DNA of 64,000 bases from Allium sativum (taxonomy: Eukaryota > Streptophyta > Magnoliopsida > Asparagales > Amaryllidaceae): positions 902,030,177-902,094,176 of the forward strand of contig CM060915.1 of assembly GCA_030737875.1 (NCBI GenBank), read 5' to 3'. Position 1 is the first letter of the stretch. Each line of letters opens with the position of its first letter. The position numbers and the translations under genes were made by a program. Below are positions 25,130 to 37,655 of the stretch, piece after piece. The notes below the pieces were generated by a model. The model saw only the letters and a list, made by a program, of their open reading frames with translations, searched no databases and was not told where the DNA came from.

Positions 25130-25403
25130 TTGACCTAGGCGGGAATTTTCCCGCCCTGCCCCCGTGTGTTTGAATTCGAATTAGGCTCTAGTCTTAAACT
25201 GTTTTGAACTTGGAATTTTCTGAAAACTTTGACGGGCCATAACTTGGTCCTACGGACTCCGATTCTCGAAAACTTGGACTCTATTTCGCGTATTTTTCCG
25301 AGAAGAACGCAATGGCACAGCCCGTTTCCCTTGATTCAGATTTTATAATTTAATTCTGCCTTGATTCTTGTCTTAACATGTTATTAAAATTCGGGTTGTT
25401 ACA

Positions 25404-27807
25404 TTCTCCATTCCTTTAAGGATTTCGTCCCCGAAATCTCCAAGTTAGGAAAAATGTATCCTACCTCCATCATCCATCTACTCAAAACATCATCCACAGG
25501 CAACCATTGTCCTTAAAAGATTTCTAATGCTGTATGAACATATGCAAGAAGCGTGTGTATATGTTCCTTGTCTAATGCAAATGATCAGGCCTGATTGATC
25601 TTCTAGATGCAAAATATGTTTAGTGCCATGAATCCAACATGTATGCAAATAATCCTAGTCACGTAAGCACTATATGTGTGCACATACATTCATCCATATG
25701 CAATCATCCACATGATACCACATTCAATTTCATCCATAAATAAGTATAAACACTCATGCATATGCAATATGAAAGGTTACTGAGCCGATCTAGTGCCTAA
25801 TGTGTAAATGCATCCACGAGCAACCACTAGCAACCACTTGCAACCACTTGCAACCATCAATCATAACATGTCTCAAACACATGTTTACATCCAATTGTTC
25901 CTACCTAAAGATATAGTCTAGTGATAGAAGCAAGTAAAAACTTTGTGCCCATTAGGCAATGTCAAAACTGGAAATCTACGCCACATATATCCTGATTAGG
26001 AGAAGAACTCCCTAAGCATCAGCCCCGAAGACCGAAATCAACATCAGACTGACACCCAAAGAATTACTCAACCCAAACAATATATATATGTTTCTACGAA
26101 ACTAAGCATGACGGACTCTTTTTTTTAGGTCACAAAGAATCCCTTCCTAAAACTAACCCATATCCTATAAAACCCAAAAAAGTGTTTAGTCAACCCAACG
26201 AACACCCTCAAGCCCCAACATGTGTTATTAACAGATGAGTCATACTCCCTATGGGGTTTGCAATAGAAATTAGATTGAGGATAGGACCGAGAGGATATAC
26301 ACAAAAGATAGCATGTGAGTAAGCTCTATAGGAAAAGAGAGATCATGGATATACTCTTAAAAAGAGATATGATGCACGAATCTAGTCTTCAATCTTCTAA
26401 GTCGCATTTCTTTGAGCTTAACTCCATTGTGCTTTGACCGCCTTTAACTTCACAATTCCGTAGCTTCTTAATTCTTGTTTCCAAAATATGGGTTGGAATC
26501 CATTTCACTTTTGCCTCTCGTTCCACTTTCACTTATTCTCCTCCTAGTATACTCGGTTCAAACATAAATGCGTACTCATGGTTTCATGCAAGCTCTCCAA
26601 AATTCACTAGTGAATATTGGATCTCGTCCACTTACTATCAGGTATTCCACGCAGAAGAACTATCTCTTGGAAATAAATGCCAACCATGTTGCCAAATGTA
26701 CTTACTAAGGTGATTCTCTACAACTCATGCATAAGCGAAATGACCCGTCCGCCTTAGTGGCGAACATTACTTGAGCGGATTACGAATTACCAATAAATGT
26801 GTCAAGAGATTCTAGGTAACAAATCATGATAGAACCCTAAAGGTTACATGCGACTTCGAGGATATTGCCGAGGCAAGTCAAGAGTCTAACTACCCCATTT
26901 TTTTCAAAACCGAGAAGGTCACCCTTACTAGATAACCACTCCATTGCTAGAATCAACCCATTGCCCAAAACATAAACATTACTTCTAGACTCAACACTTA
27001 GCATAGACATTCTCAAATCCAAACAAGTCATGAATAAATGAGCCGATTTCCCCAATAGGACTTGAGACAAAAATGGGATCTTCTACTATGCTAGTACTAA
27101 GGTGCAGAGACTCAACTTTCGAAGCAGAATTAAAAGGATGCGATGTACAAAAACAAAGTTCTAATGGGATGATAGAAAAGAAAAGCTAAACCTTTAACAG
27201 AAATGTTACCACCTCTCTTAGGTACGCTAGTAGTGAGAGCATACAGTTGCCCTCTCGATGATCTTGTTCTTTTCCCTTGTCCTACTATACTTAACTACAT
27301 GTCCATTTTTACCATACTAAAGATACTCTCTCTTGTCATGGGTTTTACTATTCCTTCACTTTGGCCTCTTTCCTTTCACCTTTTTCCTCCTTCGTGGATT
27401 AAGCCATTTCAACAAGTTTCTCATCCTTAGGCATGTGTTCTTTATGTTCTAACTATCCTTGTATAGCTTGTTGACAAGTTTTCTCGGAAGCTACCTCCAT
27501 CGGAAGGCAACTCTACAAAGCTTGAAATAAGATTAGACGCAGTTGGAACTATTGCGGCTACAGATGGAGGTTGGGCACTTCTTTGCCCTTCGACATATGT
27601 CGGATGCCTACGAAACTATGGTGAAAAGAGAGAGAAGAGATTTAAAGAGAGAATCAAAAGATAGAGCATATGGCTTTGGGGAATACGCCTTTTAATCAAA
27701 ACAAAATTTTCTTGAAAATTTGCTTCTTTGTAAATGTTTTGAAAACCAGTTCAGAAGGTTTTTGAAAACTTTTGCCCAGTCTGGTAACCTTCTGCTCTGA
27801 TACCAAA
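25404..27807 (-). pseudogene. E interior: relic of gag-pol
   Basis: Only scraps of pol remain on the minus strand. 26385-26560 aligns with the chromodomain and linker DNA of F. 26590-26720 aligns with the integrase core of F around TSEFWR, joined by a deletion directly to a segment equivalent to the EPSMFEE region of F. 26837-27070 reads like a decayed retropepsin (LILAMEWLSS, then GFEKNGVV, echoing the usual ILGMDWL and FEKKVVF order). 27071-27790, next to the primer site, should be gag but has no recognisable motif. RT and RNase H are absent. An ordinary chromovirus interior is about 5 kb or more, so over half is gone. Confidence 0.75.
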
Positions 27808-29113
27808 TGTAACACCCCACATCCGTTAAGGTCACTCACAAAGGGAATGCCCTAACTTCAATGGAGCATTATGGGTACTGGAACAGAAAAATTACAAGAC
27901 AGACATATAAAAAACAGCGGAAAGTAAAGTGGAAGTACTTCAAATCATTTATTAAATATAATCGTTTATAATAAAAGCCCATCAACTTCCAATACCCAAT
28001 TACAAAGTTAAAATATCTGTCTTGCTCAAAAACAAAAAGCATAAAAATAAGTTGTAGTATTCCACAATAAAGCAAAGCAAACCATAGCCAAGAGAAACCC
28101 AAGCCGTACATGAAAGAGCCTTAGAGCTTGGTAAAATCCGAACTAAGCTGTATTCCCACCCTGCGAACCTTGGGGGGGGGGAACGGAAGAAAAGGGGCGA
28201 AACAAAACAGGTCAGTAATGAAGACTGAGTAAGTCCTAGTGACTTTCAGCATAAAAATAGGTAAAGATAACATGGTATGAATAAACTGAATGTAAACATA
28301 AGCATGATGACAAGGTAGGCAAGATAAACTAAGAAAACAAGATAGACTATGCTAACAAGATAAACTAAGGTAACAAGATAAACTTCGGGCACGATGAATC
28401 AAGTATAACATCCCATAATTCCTGTCAACTATCACATCGCATGGTTTCTATCAAGAATAACATCGCAAGGTTTCTATGCTTCACCATTAAAATGATATCT
28501 ATTTGCTCTGCACCACCTAACTAGCATCCTCATAAGTGTCTTACATGGAATGATCCGTATTCCTACTAGTGTCCCAACTAGTGTCCTGTGTAACAAGGAT
28601 CCGTACCGCCTACTAGTGTCCCAACTAGTAGCCCGTGTTATATAATAATTACAACGTGATCCCAATCCCCGCAATTATGGTAGCCTTCAGGTGTACGTCG
28701 ATTATGAGGATTCCACCTCGATCACCCCAATGGCCATGTATATATTCGATGCACCCTTACTACCATATCGATCGGCTCCCTACTTGACCTAGTTCTCGTT
28801 TGTGTCACGCGACCCCCTACTTGTAGATACCGGTGCTGGTCCAACCATGTGGTGTATCAAGTCCCATGGTGGCAACCCTGACACAATCAAGATGCACAGC
28901 TTTATACCTACTGATGCCCAGTGGCTAAATTTTCTGCGCCGAATTGTGTGCACGCCCGCACTCCGTTAGAACCTGCACTGCTGCACCAACCGCCGCCAAT
29001 TTGACCTCTTATAATCAGCCCAGTAATCGTGCCCCACCCTGCCTAGCTCAGGGTTCCGTTGATACCTAATGTGGGTTACTGCTGAAATGGGTCCCCGTTA
29101 CTAGGTTTTTCTA

Positions 29114-29750
29114 ATGGTTAAGTCTATGGGCCTATATTCTCTGATATTACCCACCAACCCTGATGTGTACTTAACCCCGCTACTGATTCAAGCATGTGTA
29201 TTTAATGGTTAAGTGTATGTGGGCCTATATTTACTAATATTACCCACCAACCCGATATGTACTTAACCCTTCTACTCGTTATGTTACCATGGTTAAGTGT
29301 TTACCTTAGTTAACTTAACCTTTCTCGCTTATTATGTTTGATTGGTTAAGTGTGGTTTATTAACTTAACCCCGTTCGTCTATCTAGTTACATTGGTTAAG
29401 AATTTTCTTGTTAACTTAACCCCATGTGTTACTTAACCCTACCACGCATCACCTCAGATTGGTTAAGTGCATGTTAACTTAACCCCATCCACTAGTCATA
29501 TTATAATGGTTAAGTGTTATCAACTTATTCAAGTTAACTTAACCCATTGTATTAGTTAAGTGTTCTCATTAACTTAACCTCACTCTCTTGTCCAGTTTAA
29601 TCATGTTATAATGGTTAAACATTTGCTTAACCTTACCCACTCCCGTAGTCAACATATTAAATTGGTTAAGTGTCCAGATTAACCTAACCCTACCCACCAA
29701 TTTAGTTAACATGTTGAAATTGGTTAAGTGTTCTAGTTAACTTAACCCTA
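29114..29750. repeat. Array of GGTTAAGTG / CTTAACC inverted pairs (E LTR 2)
   Basis: Counterpart of the array in the other LTR. It carries one extra cttaacc-bearing segment (near 29410-29440), so units are being gained or lost between two LTRs of one element. Confidence 0.8.
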
Positions 29751-31399
29751 CCAACCCTAGCTCAGCTCTAGTTGTCTTATTAGGGCACCAACCTCTCACA
29801 TTAGACAGATATTGTTGTGGCTGCCTGTGTGCCGGTTGGGTCCGGACAGTCTTACACCACAACTCAGTCTAACCTCGGGTCTTTATCGGGCCTAATGCTT
29901 AGCCTCCCACATTGGATAGGTATTGCTGTGATTACTGGACAGTCGGGCGGGTCCAGGCAGGTTTACATCACAACTCAATCCAACCTCGTGCTAAGCATAT
30001 TCGTATTTTCCAATTTAAATTAATTATGTAAATTATTCAAATTCAAATTACTGCCCAATTTGTTTCCAATCAATCTCATTAAATTAGGTATATAATTAAT
30101 ACCATTTTATGCCATAACTCTAATTTACATTTTAATTATGTAAATTGTTCAATTTCAAATTTACTGCCCAATTTGTTTCCAATCAATCTCATTAAATTAG
30201 TTATATAATTAATACCATTTTATGCCATAAATCACTTATGTGATAAATGACCAATTTATGGCAAGTTTTCGTATAATTAATCATTTTAACCCACCGTTAC
30301 CCCGTCTAATATTAGGCTAATTATCTTAGCCTAATTTACGTTCGTATGATTTTTGAGTATAAAGTTTAGGCTAAAAATTTAGCCTAATTTAATGTACACA
30401 AATACACAATCATAAACATGACAAAGGTATAATTTTGGCATTTATGGCATAATTAATGTGAACATAATGGGGTGAACTTGCAAAATGACATCATGAACAT
30501 TACAGGGGTGAACTTGCAAAATAACCATTATGAACATTATAGTTTCATAAGTGTGAACTCGCAATTATAAGCTAATTCAACATATATGTGTATTTTTAAC
30601 ATAGGCCATATTAACATACATACATGAGAATTAGCAATATGAACTAATCAATATACATATGTTAATTTGCAACATAGGCAAATCAACATACGTATATGCG
30701 AGTTAGCAACATAGGCTAATCAACATACACATGCGTTACTTGGTAACATAGATTAAATTAACATACTCACAAGCCAATCACAAATATATGATAAGTGTGG
30801 CATAGGTTTTTCCTATACATAAACATGTAGATTTGACAATTTGTCGCATGAATCTACAACATAAACTTGCATAATAAACTTATCAATAATTCCCAATTAA
30901 ACATGATAATAGAATCAAATCACTGGCATATTATACAACATGACAAACATTGTACTCAGTAATTCCCAATCCAACATGATAATAGAATCAATTCACTGGC
31001 ATAATGTTATACAACATAACCAAACATAATAAGCATCGTACTATTTTCATTTGATCGCAAAACATGATTTTAATCTTAATTCACATTCCGCAAATATATC
31101 TAAACTTACATCAATTTCACTTTATTTCATCGCCATATTATAATTAAATATTTAGATCTGAAAATAACTAGAACTTACAATGCGTAGATCGAGAATTAAG
31201 AACAGAGATTGTCGTAGAATCGTTGTAGTGACGTTGATCTATTCTCTCGAATTGTTGTAGAAAGCTTTCACCTTTGATTTAAATCCAATTTGAATGCATA
31301 AGCTCTTGAAGTTGGAGATGGAGGCCATGATCAAGAGAGATTTTGGCAGCACTTCATTGTTAGGATGAATTGTAGTGAATTAAGCTTGGTCTTAGGGTG

Positions 31400-31609
31400 T
31401 TTTTATAGAAGTAGGAGCTAATTTAGGCCATAGGATTAACCCTAGGATAGATCAGAACCGTCAAAATTCGTCACAGGCCATCAGAACAGAGCACAAGACT
31501 AAGCAGGTGCACCCAGGCCATCTTGGTCAGACCACCCAGGTCGACACCCGTGTCGACTGGGCAGTCGACATGGAGGGGTGTCGACTGTGCAGTCGACACC
31601 CCTGTCGAC
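31400..31609 (-). promoter_or_regulatory. E LTR 2 promoter: TATA box and six phased GTCGAC sites
   Basis: GTCGAC at 31540, 31552, 31564, 31580, 31592 and 31604 (spacings 12, 12, 16, 12, 12), upstream of a TATA-like motif at 31400-31409 on the minus strand. All six hexamers are intact, although the spacer in the middle differs from LTR 1 by one base in length. This would be the active promoter of E. Confidence 0.6.
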
Positions 31610-31883
31610 TTGACCTGGGCGGGAATTTTCCAGCCCTGCCCCCGTGTGTTTGAATTCGAATTTGACTCCAGTTTTAAACTGTTTTGAACTTGGAATTTTC
31701 TGAAAACTTTGATGGGCCATAACTTGGTCTTACGGACTCCGATTCTCGAAAACTTAGGCTCTATTTCACGTATTTTTCCGAGACGAACGCAATGGAATAG
31801 CCCGTTTCCCTTGATTCAGATTTTATAATTTAATTCTGCCTTGATTCTTGTCTTAACTTGTTATTAAAATTCGGGTTGTTACA

Positions 31884-32125
31884 ACATGCTCCAGAAATCT
31901 CACTTCTTTTCTCCAAAAGTGACATTTGGAGAATTTAGCCATAAGCGGGTGCGCACGGACAGTTTTCAAAACCTCTCTTAAATGTCGGGCATGCTCTTCC
32001 TCTCTCTTTGATAAAATCAAGATGTCATCAATAAAGACCATAACGAACCTATTTAGGAACCCCCGAAATATCGTACTCATCAGATCAACAAAATACGTGG
32101 GTGCATTCGTCAACCCAAATGGCAA
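31884..32125 (-). pseudogene. F reverse transcriptase catalytic part
   Basis: The frame reads [11 protein letters not shown], then [10 protein letters not shown] (the FIDD version of the YxDD catalytic pair), then [11 protein letters not shown] and FSKCHFW. It is cut at the FLGHVVS motif by element E. The codon at 32125 is TTG, so the apparent start is not an initiation site; the motif is normally MPFGLTNAP within a longer protein. Upstream, pol ends at about 32133 in a deletion junction with LTR sequence. Confidence 0.92.
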
Positions 32126-32136
32126 TCATAATCATG

Positions 32137-33491
32137 TTGGATATGCCGGTTGGGTCCGGGCAGACTTCTTCCACAAGTCGGACTTAACCTCATGTCTTAG
32201 CACCGTTACGTGCACATCCGGGCGGTTCTGGGCAGACTTCTACTACAAGCGTAATCTAGCCTTGTGTCTAAGCGCGGTTACAGTTTCTAATTACTGCAAA
32301 TCTGGGCATTTTTATTACCAGCCAATTTTCAAGTTTATTATGCCCCAAATCCCCATTCGATCTATGATACAGCTTATGCCACAGATTAAGATTTTAGATC
32401 AAGATATAGATTATGTCCCCAAATCTAAGTTTTAGCTCAAGGTACAAATTATACACGAAATTCCCATCATGTTTTACAATATGAATTATGCCCCAAATTA
32501 ATCATTCCAAATTTCGTGTGTTCGCGTATTTCAGCGATAGGCCTAGGCACGAACGTAGCTGTCTATAAAAATAAAAAGTGATGGAGGGAGAGAAGAGAAC
32601 AAGAATATGCATATTGAATAAAACTGGCATAAGATGGGAGAACTAGTAATACTAACAAAATAGGCATATAGTGAAATTATTAGGCGAACCAAAATAATAG
32701 GCATATAGTGACATGATTAGGCAAACTAATAAGATAGGGATATCATGAACAGATATATGAGATCTAAACATTAAATTAGATATACAAATAATAACATATC
32801 TATTGTGATTATGATTTCTAACACGCATAGGCTTAGATCCAATCTTATAAACATGTCAACATTATATTTTAGGTGTTTATATCTAAAAGCAACATAAACT
32901 CACTGTGATTGGATCTAAAGAACAAAGAATTGATCGTAGATGTTACAGCACAGATCCTTGAATATGTAAAACTTGTTGTTGAAGAAGAACATGCTAGACC
33001 AAACTAAGTTGGGGAAGCACCTCGTTGTCTCCATTGTTTTTGGTGAATAAAAACAATGAGAATGAGGTCCTATTTATAGCCTAAGGTCAACGAATCTCGC
33101 TCACAATTGTGTCCAAGTGCAGAGCAGGAATTTTCCTAAATCTCGGGGGAGGGGGGCCGACATAGGTGTCGATACCCCTGTTATGGAGTCGACCCATGGG
33201 TCGACACCCCTAGGGACGGGATTGACCCATAACGAGATGAATTCCCCCCATTTTCCCACCTCTAATTTTTTGTTTCTGGATATTATTTATATATATATGG
33301 CTTATATGTATATAAACTTAAGACCTTAATATCTTCTTCATACGATGTCTGTTTTCCACAAACTTGGTTTCTATCATAAGCAGAATTCTGAGATGAATGC
33401 AATGGAGCAGTCCATTTTACTTAATTCCAAATATTTGATTAAGTATTTTTACTTTATCATTTTAATGTTCTTTTAATTACATGATGTTACA
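32137..33491 (-). mobile_element. F 5' LTR remnant (1.36 kb)
   Basis: Matches 17480-18854 of the F 3' LTR. It includes a TATA-like motif (33072-33081) and the GTCGAC cluster (33156-33205, two of four sites intact). Its other half was lost in the deletion that fused LTR to RT. It ends gatgttaca (33491) followed by the target duplication ACGTT. Confidence 0.88.
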
Positions 33492-33496
33492 ACGTT

Positions 33497-34792
33497 TTTC
33501 TTCACATATGTACGTTTTTTATGCTAAGGAAATATTTCTTTACATATGCATGTTTTTCATGCTGAGGAAATATAATAAAAGAACAAGCCTTTTTTTTTGC
33601 ATACGCAACTTTTTTCCTGCTCACGAAATATAATTTACATTTCATTCTTGCGCCCTGTATCTCCCATTGTCATGCAAACTCTAGGACCCCACATTCACAT
33701 GTATTTGAATTGCTAGGAAAGAAAAATGGAATAATGTTTGTGTCCTCCTTCATGAGTGGTGTGAGCAACTATATTTGCATTTGGAAATAAACGAAGTTGG
33801 AACAAATGAGGTTGCAAAATTCATACAAGAGTTGATATACAATAAATGATATTTAGCAAAAAGAGTTGATATACAATGTTGTCTACATGAATACATACAG
33901 GAGTTGGAACAGTGTCTAGAAGTATATTTTCTCATCTACTGATGGATGCAACATGCAACCTCTTTAGCCCATGTTATGCACGTTCCTTTCTGGTCATGTT
34001 GATCAATCGTGCATTCTTTTGCGTGTCTATATCTTTAGCAGATGAGTGCACAGCAGTGAGAATCTTCAATTAAAACTGTCACTAATAAAACATAATACTT
34101 TAAGTTTAAACTTGAAACGACATTAAACTGAGAATACACCTGTTCCCACAAAACGTCAGTCCAGAAGGAATACACCTGTTTCTAGTAAGTATGAAGGTTT
34201 TACATCTCCATCATTGCAGATCCCATTTAAAAGCAACTTTGAGAAATGATGCTGCTCCAAAATCCATACAAATTGAAATATTTGTGGTCGAACATGATTT
34301 GCTCAGTTACTTTACTGTGTGGGGTAAATACAGGAATGGTTTGGAAAACCTGAATACTATTAACAATGATTTCGAGGATACATGAGATTTATTGTTTCTA
34401 CATGGTTGGTATGTTGGTTTGTTCCAAGTTTCAACCATACTTAATAAAATAAGACATTTATAAAATGGCATATTGGAAACTAAAGAAAAAATACTGAAAT
34501 TTTAAACTGTCAAGCTGAAATATTTAAACTTGAAACTACATTAAAATGTAAACTTTAAACTACATTAAACTTTAAACAGTCAAGCTGAAATATATAAACT
34601 GAAACTACATTCATAAAACAGTAAAGAATCTTCAATTTCATCACTATATGACTAAGTTGATTTCCCAATCAACTGAAATATATAAACTGAAACTACATTT
34701 ATAAATTGAAACTACATTCATAAAACAGTAAAGAATCTTCAATTTCATCACTATACGGCTAAGTTGATTACCCAATCAAGCTAACAAGGAAA
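33497..34792. other. Host sequence between F and C, with local repeats
   Basis: No gene is recognised. At 33497-33640 there are about three degenerate units around cacatatg..catgtttttcatgct..ggaaatat. Ordinary AT-rich sequence follows. With the insertions removed, this stretch was continuous with 16098-16115 on the left and 63326-64000 on the right. Confidence 0.6.
34586..34780 (+). repeat. Tandem duplication of about 87-108 bp
   Basis: The unit gaaatatataaactgaaac..aagaatcttcaatttcatcac..cccaatcaa occurs at 34586-34672 and again at 34673-34780. The second copy has an internal extra cattataaattgaaacta-like segment. Shorter fragments of the same motif precede it from about 34500. Confidence 0.85.
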
Positions 34793-37655
34793 TTCGACGA
34801 GACGACCCATACTCACCCTTACAGGAAAGCCCGGATTGAATTGAGAACATGACAAATCAGAACACAAACAGAAGAACATTTCATTGCTATTTACAACAAT
34901 TTACATCAGAGTACAAGAATATTCAGAGTATGAATAAATACATAACAGCGGAAATAAAATGTATAAATACAACGCGTAGCAGAAAATACAATAACTAGAA
35001 CAACTGAAAGAAACACACAGATACAAAGCTTTCTGAATTTAGTTCCAGCTGTAATCCATGATCCTGGAAAGAGAAATCTGCAAAACCAAAAATACTAGCT
35101 GCCCGTGTGGAAAATATGGGCACCTTGGGTTTAGGTAAAACAATAAACTCAGGTCAGTCATGGGGCTGGTGTGAGAACTAAAATAGTTAATTATACCTTT
35201 ACTTTAAAATATGGTTAATCAAGGGACCACGCCGTATAACATGGAACGGGTCTATCCGCAAGAATATTAGTGCCTAAAACAAACAGTGCAATGCTAAATA
35301 AAGAAAAATGAAGCTATTATAAGACTCAGGTCCCATCATACAATGAACGTAGTCGAGGATATAATTTTACCTTATAATAGCCAAATATGCTTGGTACGTT
35401 TTTAAAAACATCTTTTATTATTACTATAACTGAAGAAATCAACTTCGAATATAAATGTATTAATCATAGACGGCATGAGCGCCCCATCCCACTATGTCGC
35501 CATATATAGTATACACTCAAAACCACAAAATGTCGTATTGGAAGTTTGGATTTCCATACTGGCGGCTCCTGATCCGAAAGATCTACCGCGTAGTGCAATT
35601 CCTATCGCTTTACATCGTAGGCATGCGAAAACACCGTAATGCACATCTACACTATCCAGGAAACAAGTTACCATGGCTTATGTCCAAGCATTGAAAAACA
35701 CCGCTAACTCTATCCATCTGGGAATCAGGGGGTGCCTTATCCCTACTGGTGTGGGACAACCACACCCAGTATCACCTTGGTCGACCGAATCCATGACTAC
35801 CCATAGGATGTCTATCCTCATCTCTAAAGCATACTGATCTAACCATCAGTTTGCCACCATACCGGCTTGTGAGGCTCGCGAATTAACGCTACACAAAGTT
35901 GTGCTATTTAAAGCTGTGCTTTGATCATCATCCACCAAGCTTTGCTTTTCAACAAAAGCTTGGATCACTGCATCTCGGCATGTCACACTATCAATCTATA
36001 CTGTATCACTGATTTCTGCAGATATATAACCTCTGAGCTCATACGTCTTAGAGCAGTGTGTTAAGCAAGAGAATAAATTCTCCACCACCAAACAAATATA
36101 TATTTAGTAAAGATTAACGAATACAATATAAAGGAATACAACGTCAGACATACCATCTATTTACAAGTCCATTCTAGGTCTGAACGAAACCGGAGGCACC
36201 TTATTCCTCGTCCCGTATGTCCAATATAGGAGAGAGGCCCTCGCATATCCGTACAATCAACAAGTATGTCCGGACGGCTACCACTATAGCCCCTTCAAGG
36301 TAGCTACTCCAATCATGGGTATCAGTAGCAACCTATCCATTCGATGTGAAGATCCTCGGTCTTGCACCATCTTCAATCTCTTCTACATTTCGTCGTATCA
36401 GTTAATCAGAATGGGTTAAACCCGTTCTTTCCGAATAACTCGCATATCTTATAATCAAGTGCTATAACAACACATCATATGCCTCATTCCAATCTAGAAT
36501 ATTCTTTATTCAAATATTCACATCCTTTGGGAAAGGTTCCCATTAATTTTATCAAAGATAAATTCTTTTAAATTTATTCTTTAATCTTCCTTTGGATATC
36601 ATTACAAAAGATTTCATTATCTTTTCAATTCTAGACCAAATTAAGGTTTTCCAAACTAGTCGGGATTGTGAACCTTACCGAAGTAATCATTTGTTTATTT
36701 TACCAATCCCAACCTATTCATTCCATGTAGAAAAACTGGTAATACTCCATATCTTACACCACAGTTGTAATAACCCTAAAATCCGAGCCAATTTAAAAAA
36801 TTATTTTGGCAATTTTAGCGAATTTTGGATATTTAAAATGATTATTTTAAATAATATCGACGAGAAATTTATTTTGAATAGAATTAGAACGTATTTATTT
36901 ATATATGTCATCATTAGAACATAAATAATTATTTATATTTATAAAAGGAATTGAAAATGGCGCGGTAGTTCGATAATTTGATTTCAAAATTCAAATGAAT
37001 GTACAGGATTCAAAATAAACCAGATTTTAACGTAACCAAAAATATTTGAATCTAATTAAGAATATCTTTCCAACGAATCTGAAAAATTGAAATTTCATAG
37101 AGGGGATCAAAAGTTACGCCCAGTTGAAAATTCAGAATAGTCGCTATTGAATTCTGGCCCTTAAAATAGTCATTTTGCAAACGACCTCGGTTTTCGATGA
37201 AACCAATTTTGTTGGATCCGTGATGTCAAATTATTGCTAGGTTTCAAAATTCATAATTTTCTGAATCAATATGTGAGGGTGGCAAAGTTAAACGCGTTTG
37301 ACCAGTTTTAGTTGATTTTAATCGACTGGAAAATGGCCATTTTTCAAACGGTCTCAGAATTAGACGAAATTAGTTTTGTTATGACCAAATCGTTAATACG
37401 AAGCTAGGAAATATTTTTCAGGAATTTTTAGAGTTCGTACGTGGTCCCGCTAAATTGAAATTCGCGTTCAAATTCAATATATAGAGTTATATTTGAATTT
37501 TGATAAAAAACTGATCGAAACGATCGAATCAGCCTATGATACATATCCCATTGTGTTCGGAATGGGGGTAATTAGCTAAGGGCAACAGTCAGTGGGCTTA
37601 ATTTCGAGGTCGAAATAAAAAGTTGCTTTTTGGAGATAAATTAATAATTAAATAA

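Larger units (their letters stand above)
21347..25403 (-). mobile_element. E 3' LTR (4.06 kb)
   Basis: On the plus strand it runs from tgtaacacccc to ttgttaca. From the right edge (LTR 5' end) it has a block shared with F and H (near 25310), six GTCGAC sites (25061-25129), a TATA-like TCTATAAAAA (24921-24930), then a very long transcribed part to 21347. That part contains two hairpin-like blocks (23312-23526) and an array of ggttaagtg/cttaacc pairs (22650-23272). If the TATA box is used, U3 is only about 0.5 kb and R+U5 about 3.5 kb. Confidence 0.92.
21347..31883 (-). mobile_element. Element E: complete but internally deleted Tekay-like LTR retrotransposon
   Basis: This 10.5-kb element is bounded by the target duplication ACATG (21342-21346 and 31884-31888). 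It has LTRs 21347-25403 and 27808-31883, an interior of only 2.4 kb, a primer-binding-site complement (gctctgatacca, 27794-27805) two bases from the right LTR, and a polypurine complement (ttctccattccttt, 25404-25417). Orientation is minus. The interior keeps only relics of protease, integrase and chromodomain, so it could not have moved on its own proteins if it was already in this state. Its LTRs are very similar to each other and it sits inside F, so it is younger than F. Confidence 0.93.
27808..31883 (-). mobile_element. E 5' LTR (4.08 kb)
   Basis: Second LTR of E, collinear with 21347-25403. TATA-like motif at 31400-31409, six GTCGAC sites at 31540-31609, leader array at 29114-29750 and paired blocks at about 29790-30000. 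Differences from the other LTR are scattered base changes and a few short indels. The largest seen is an extra unit near 29410-29440. Confidence 0.92.
16121..33491 (-). mobile_element. Element F: Tekay/Del-type chromovirus, broken and nested
   Basis: This is a Ty3/Gypsy element in minus orientation bounded by a 5-bp target duplication ACGTT (16116-16120 and 33492-33496). Order on the minus strand: 5' LTR remnant 33491-32137; a deletion that removes the rest of that LTR, primer site, gag, protease and the RT N-terminus; RT 32125-31884; element E; remainder of RT, RNase H, integrase and chromodomain 21346-19435; non-coding tail; polypurine tract; full 3' LTR 18854-16121. The intact duplication shows that both outer ends are original. 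Overlapping parts of the two LTRs differ at many sites, so F is clearly older than E. Confidence 0.9.

Noticed and set aside
27203..27430. Plus-strand frame (MLPPLLGTLVV..) inside the E interior
   Set aside because: It is antisense to the expected gag region of E and has no domain.
34586..34780. Possible CRISPR-like or satellite array
   Set aside because: Only two full units are present, without regular spacers, in a plant nuclear context.
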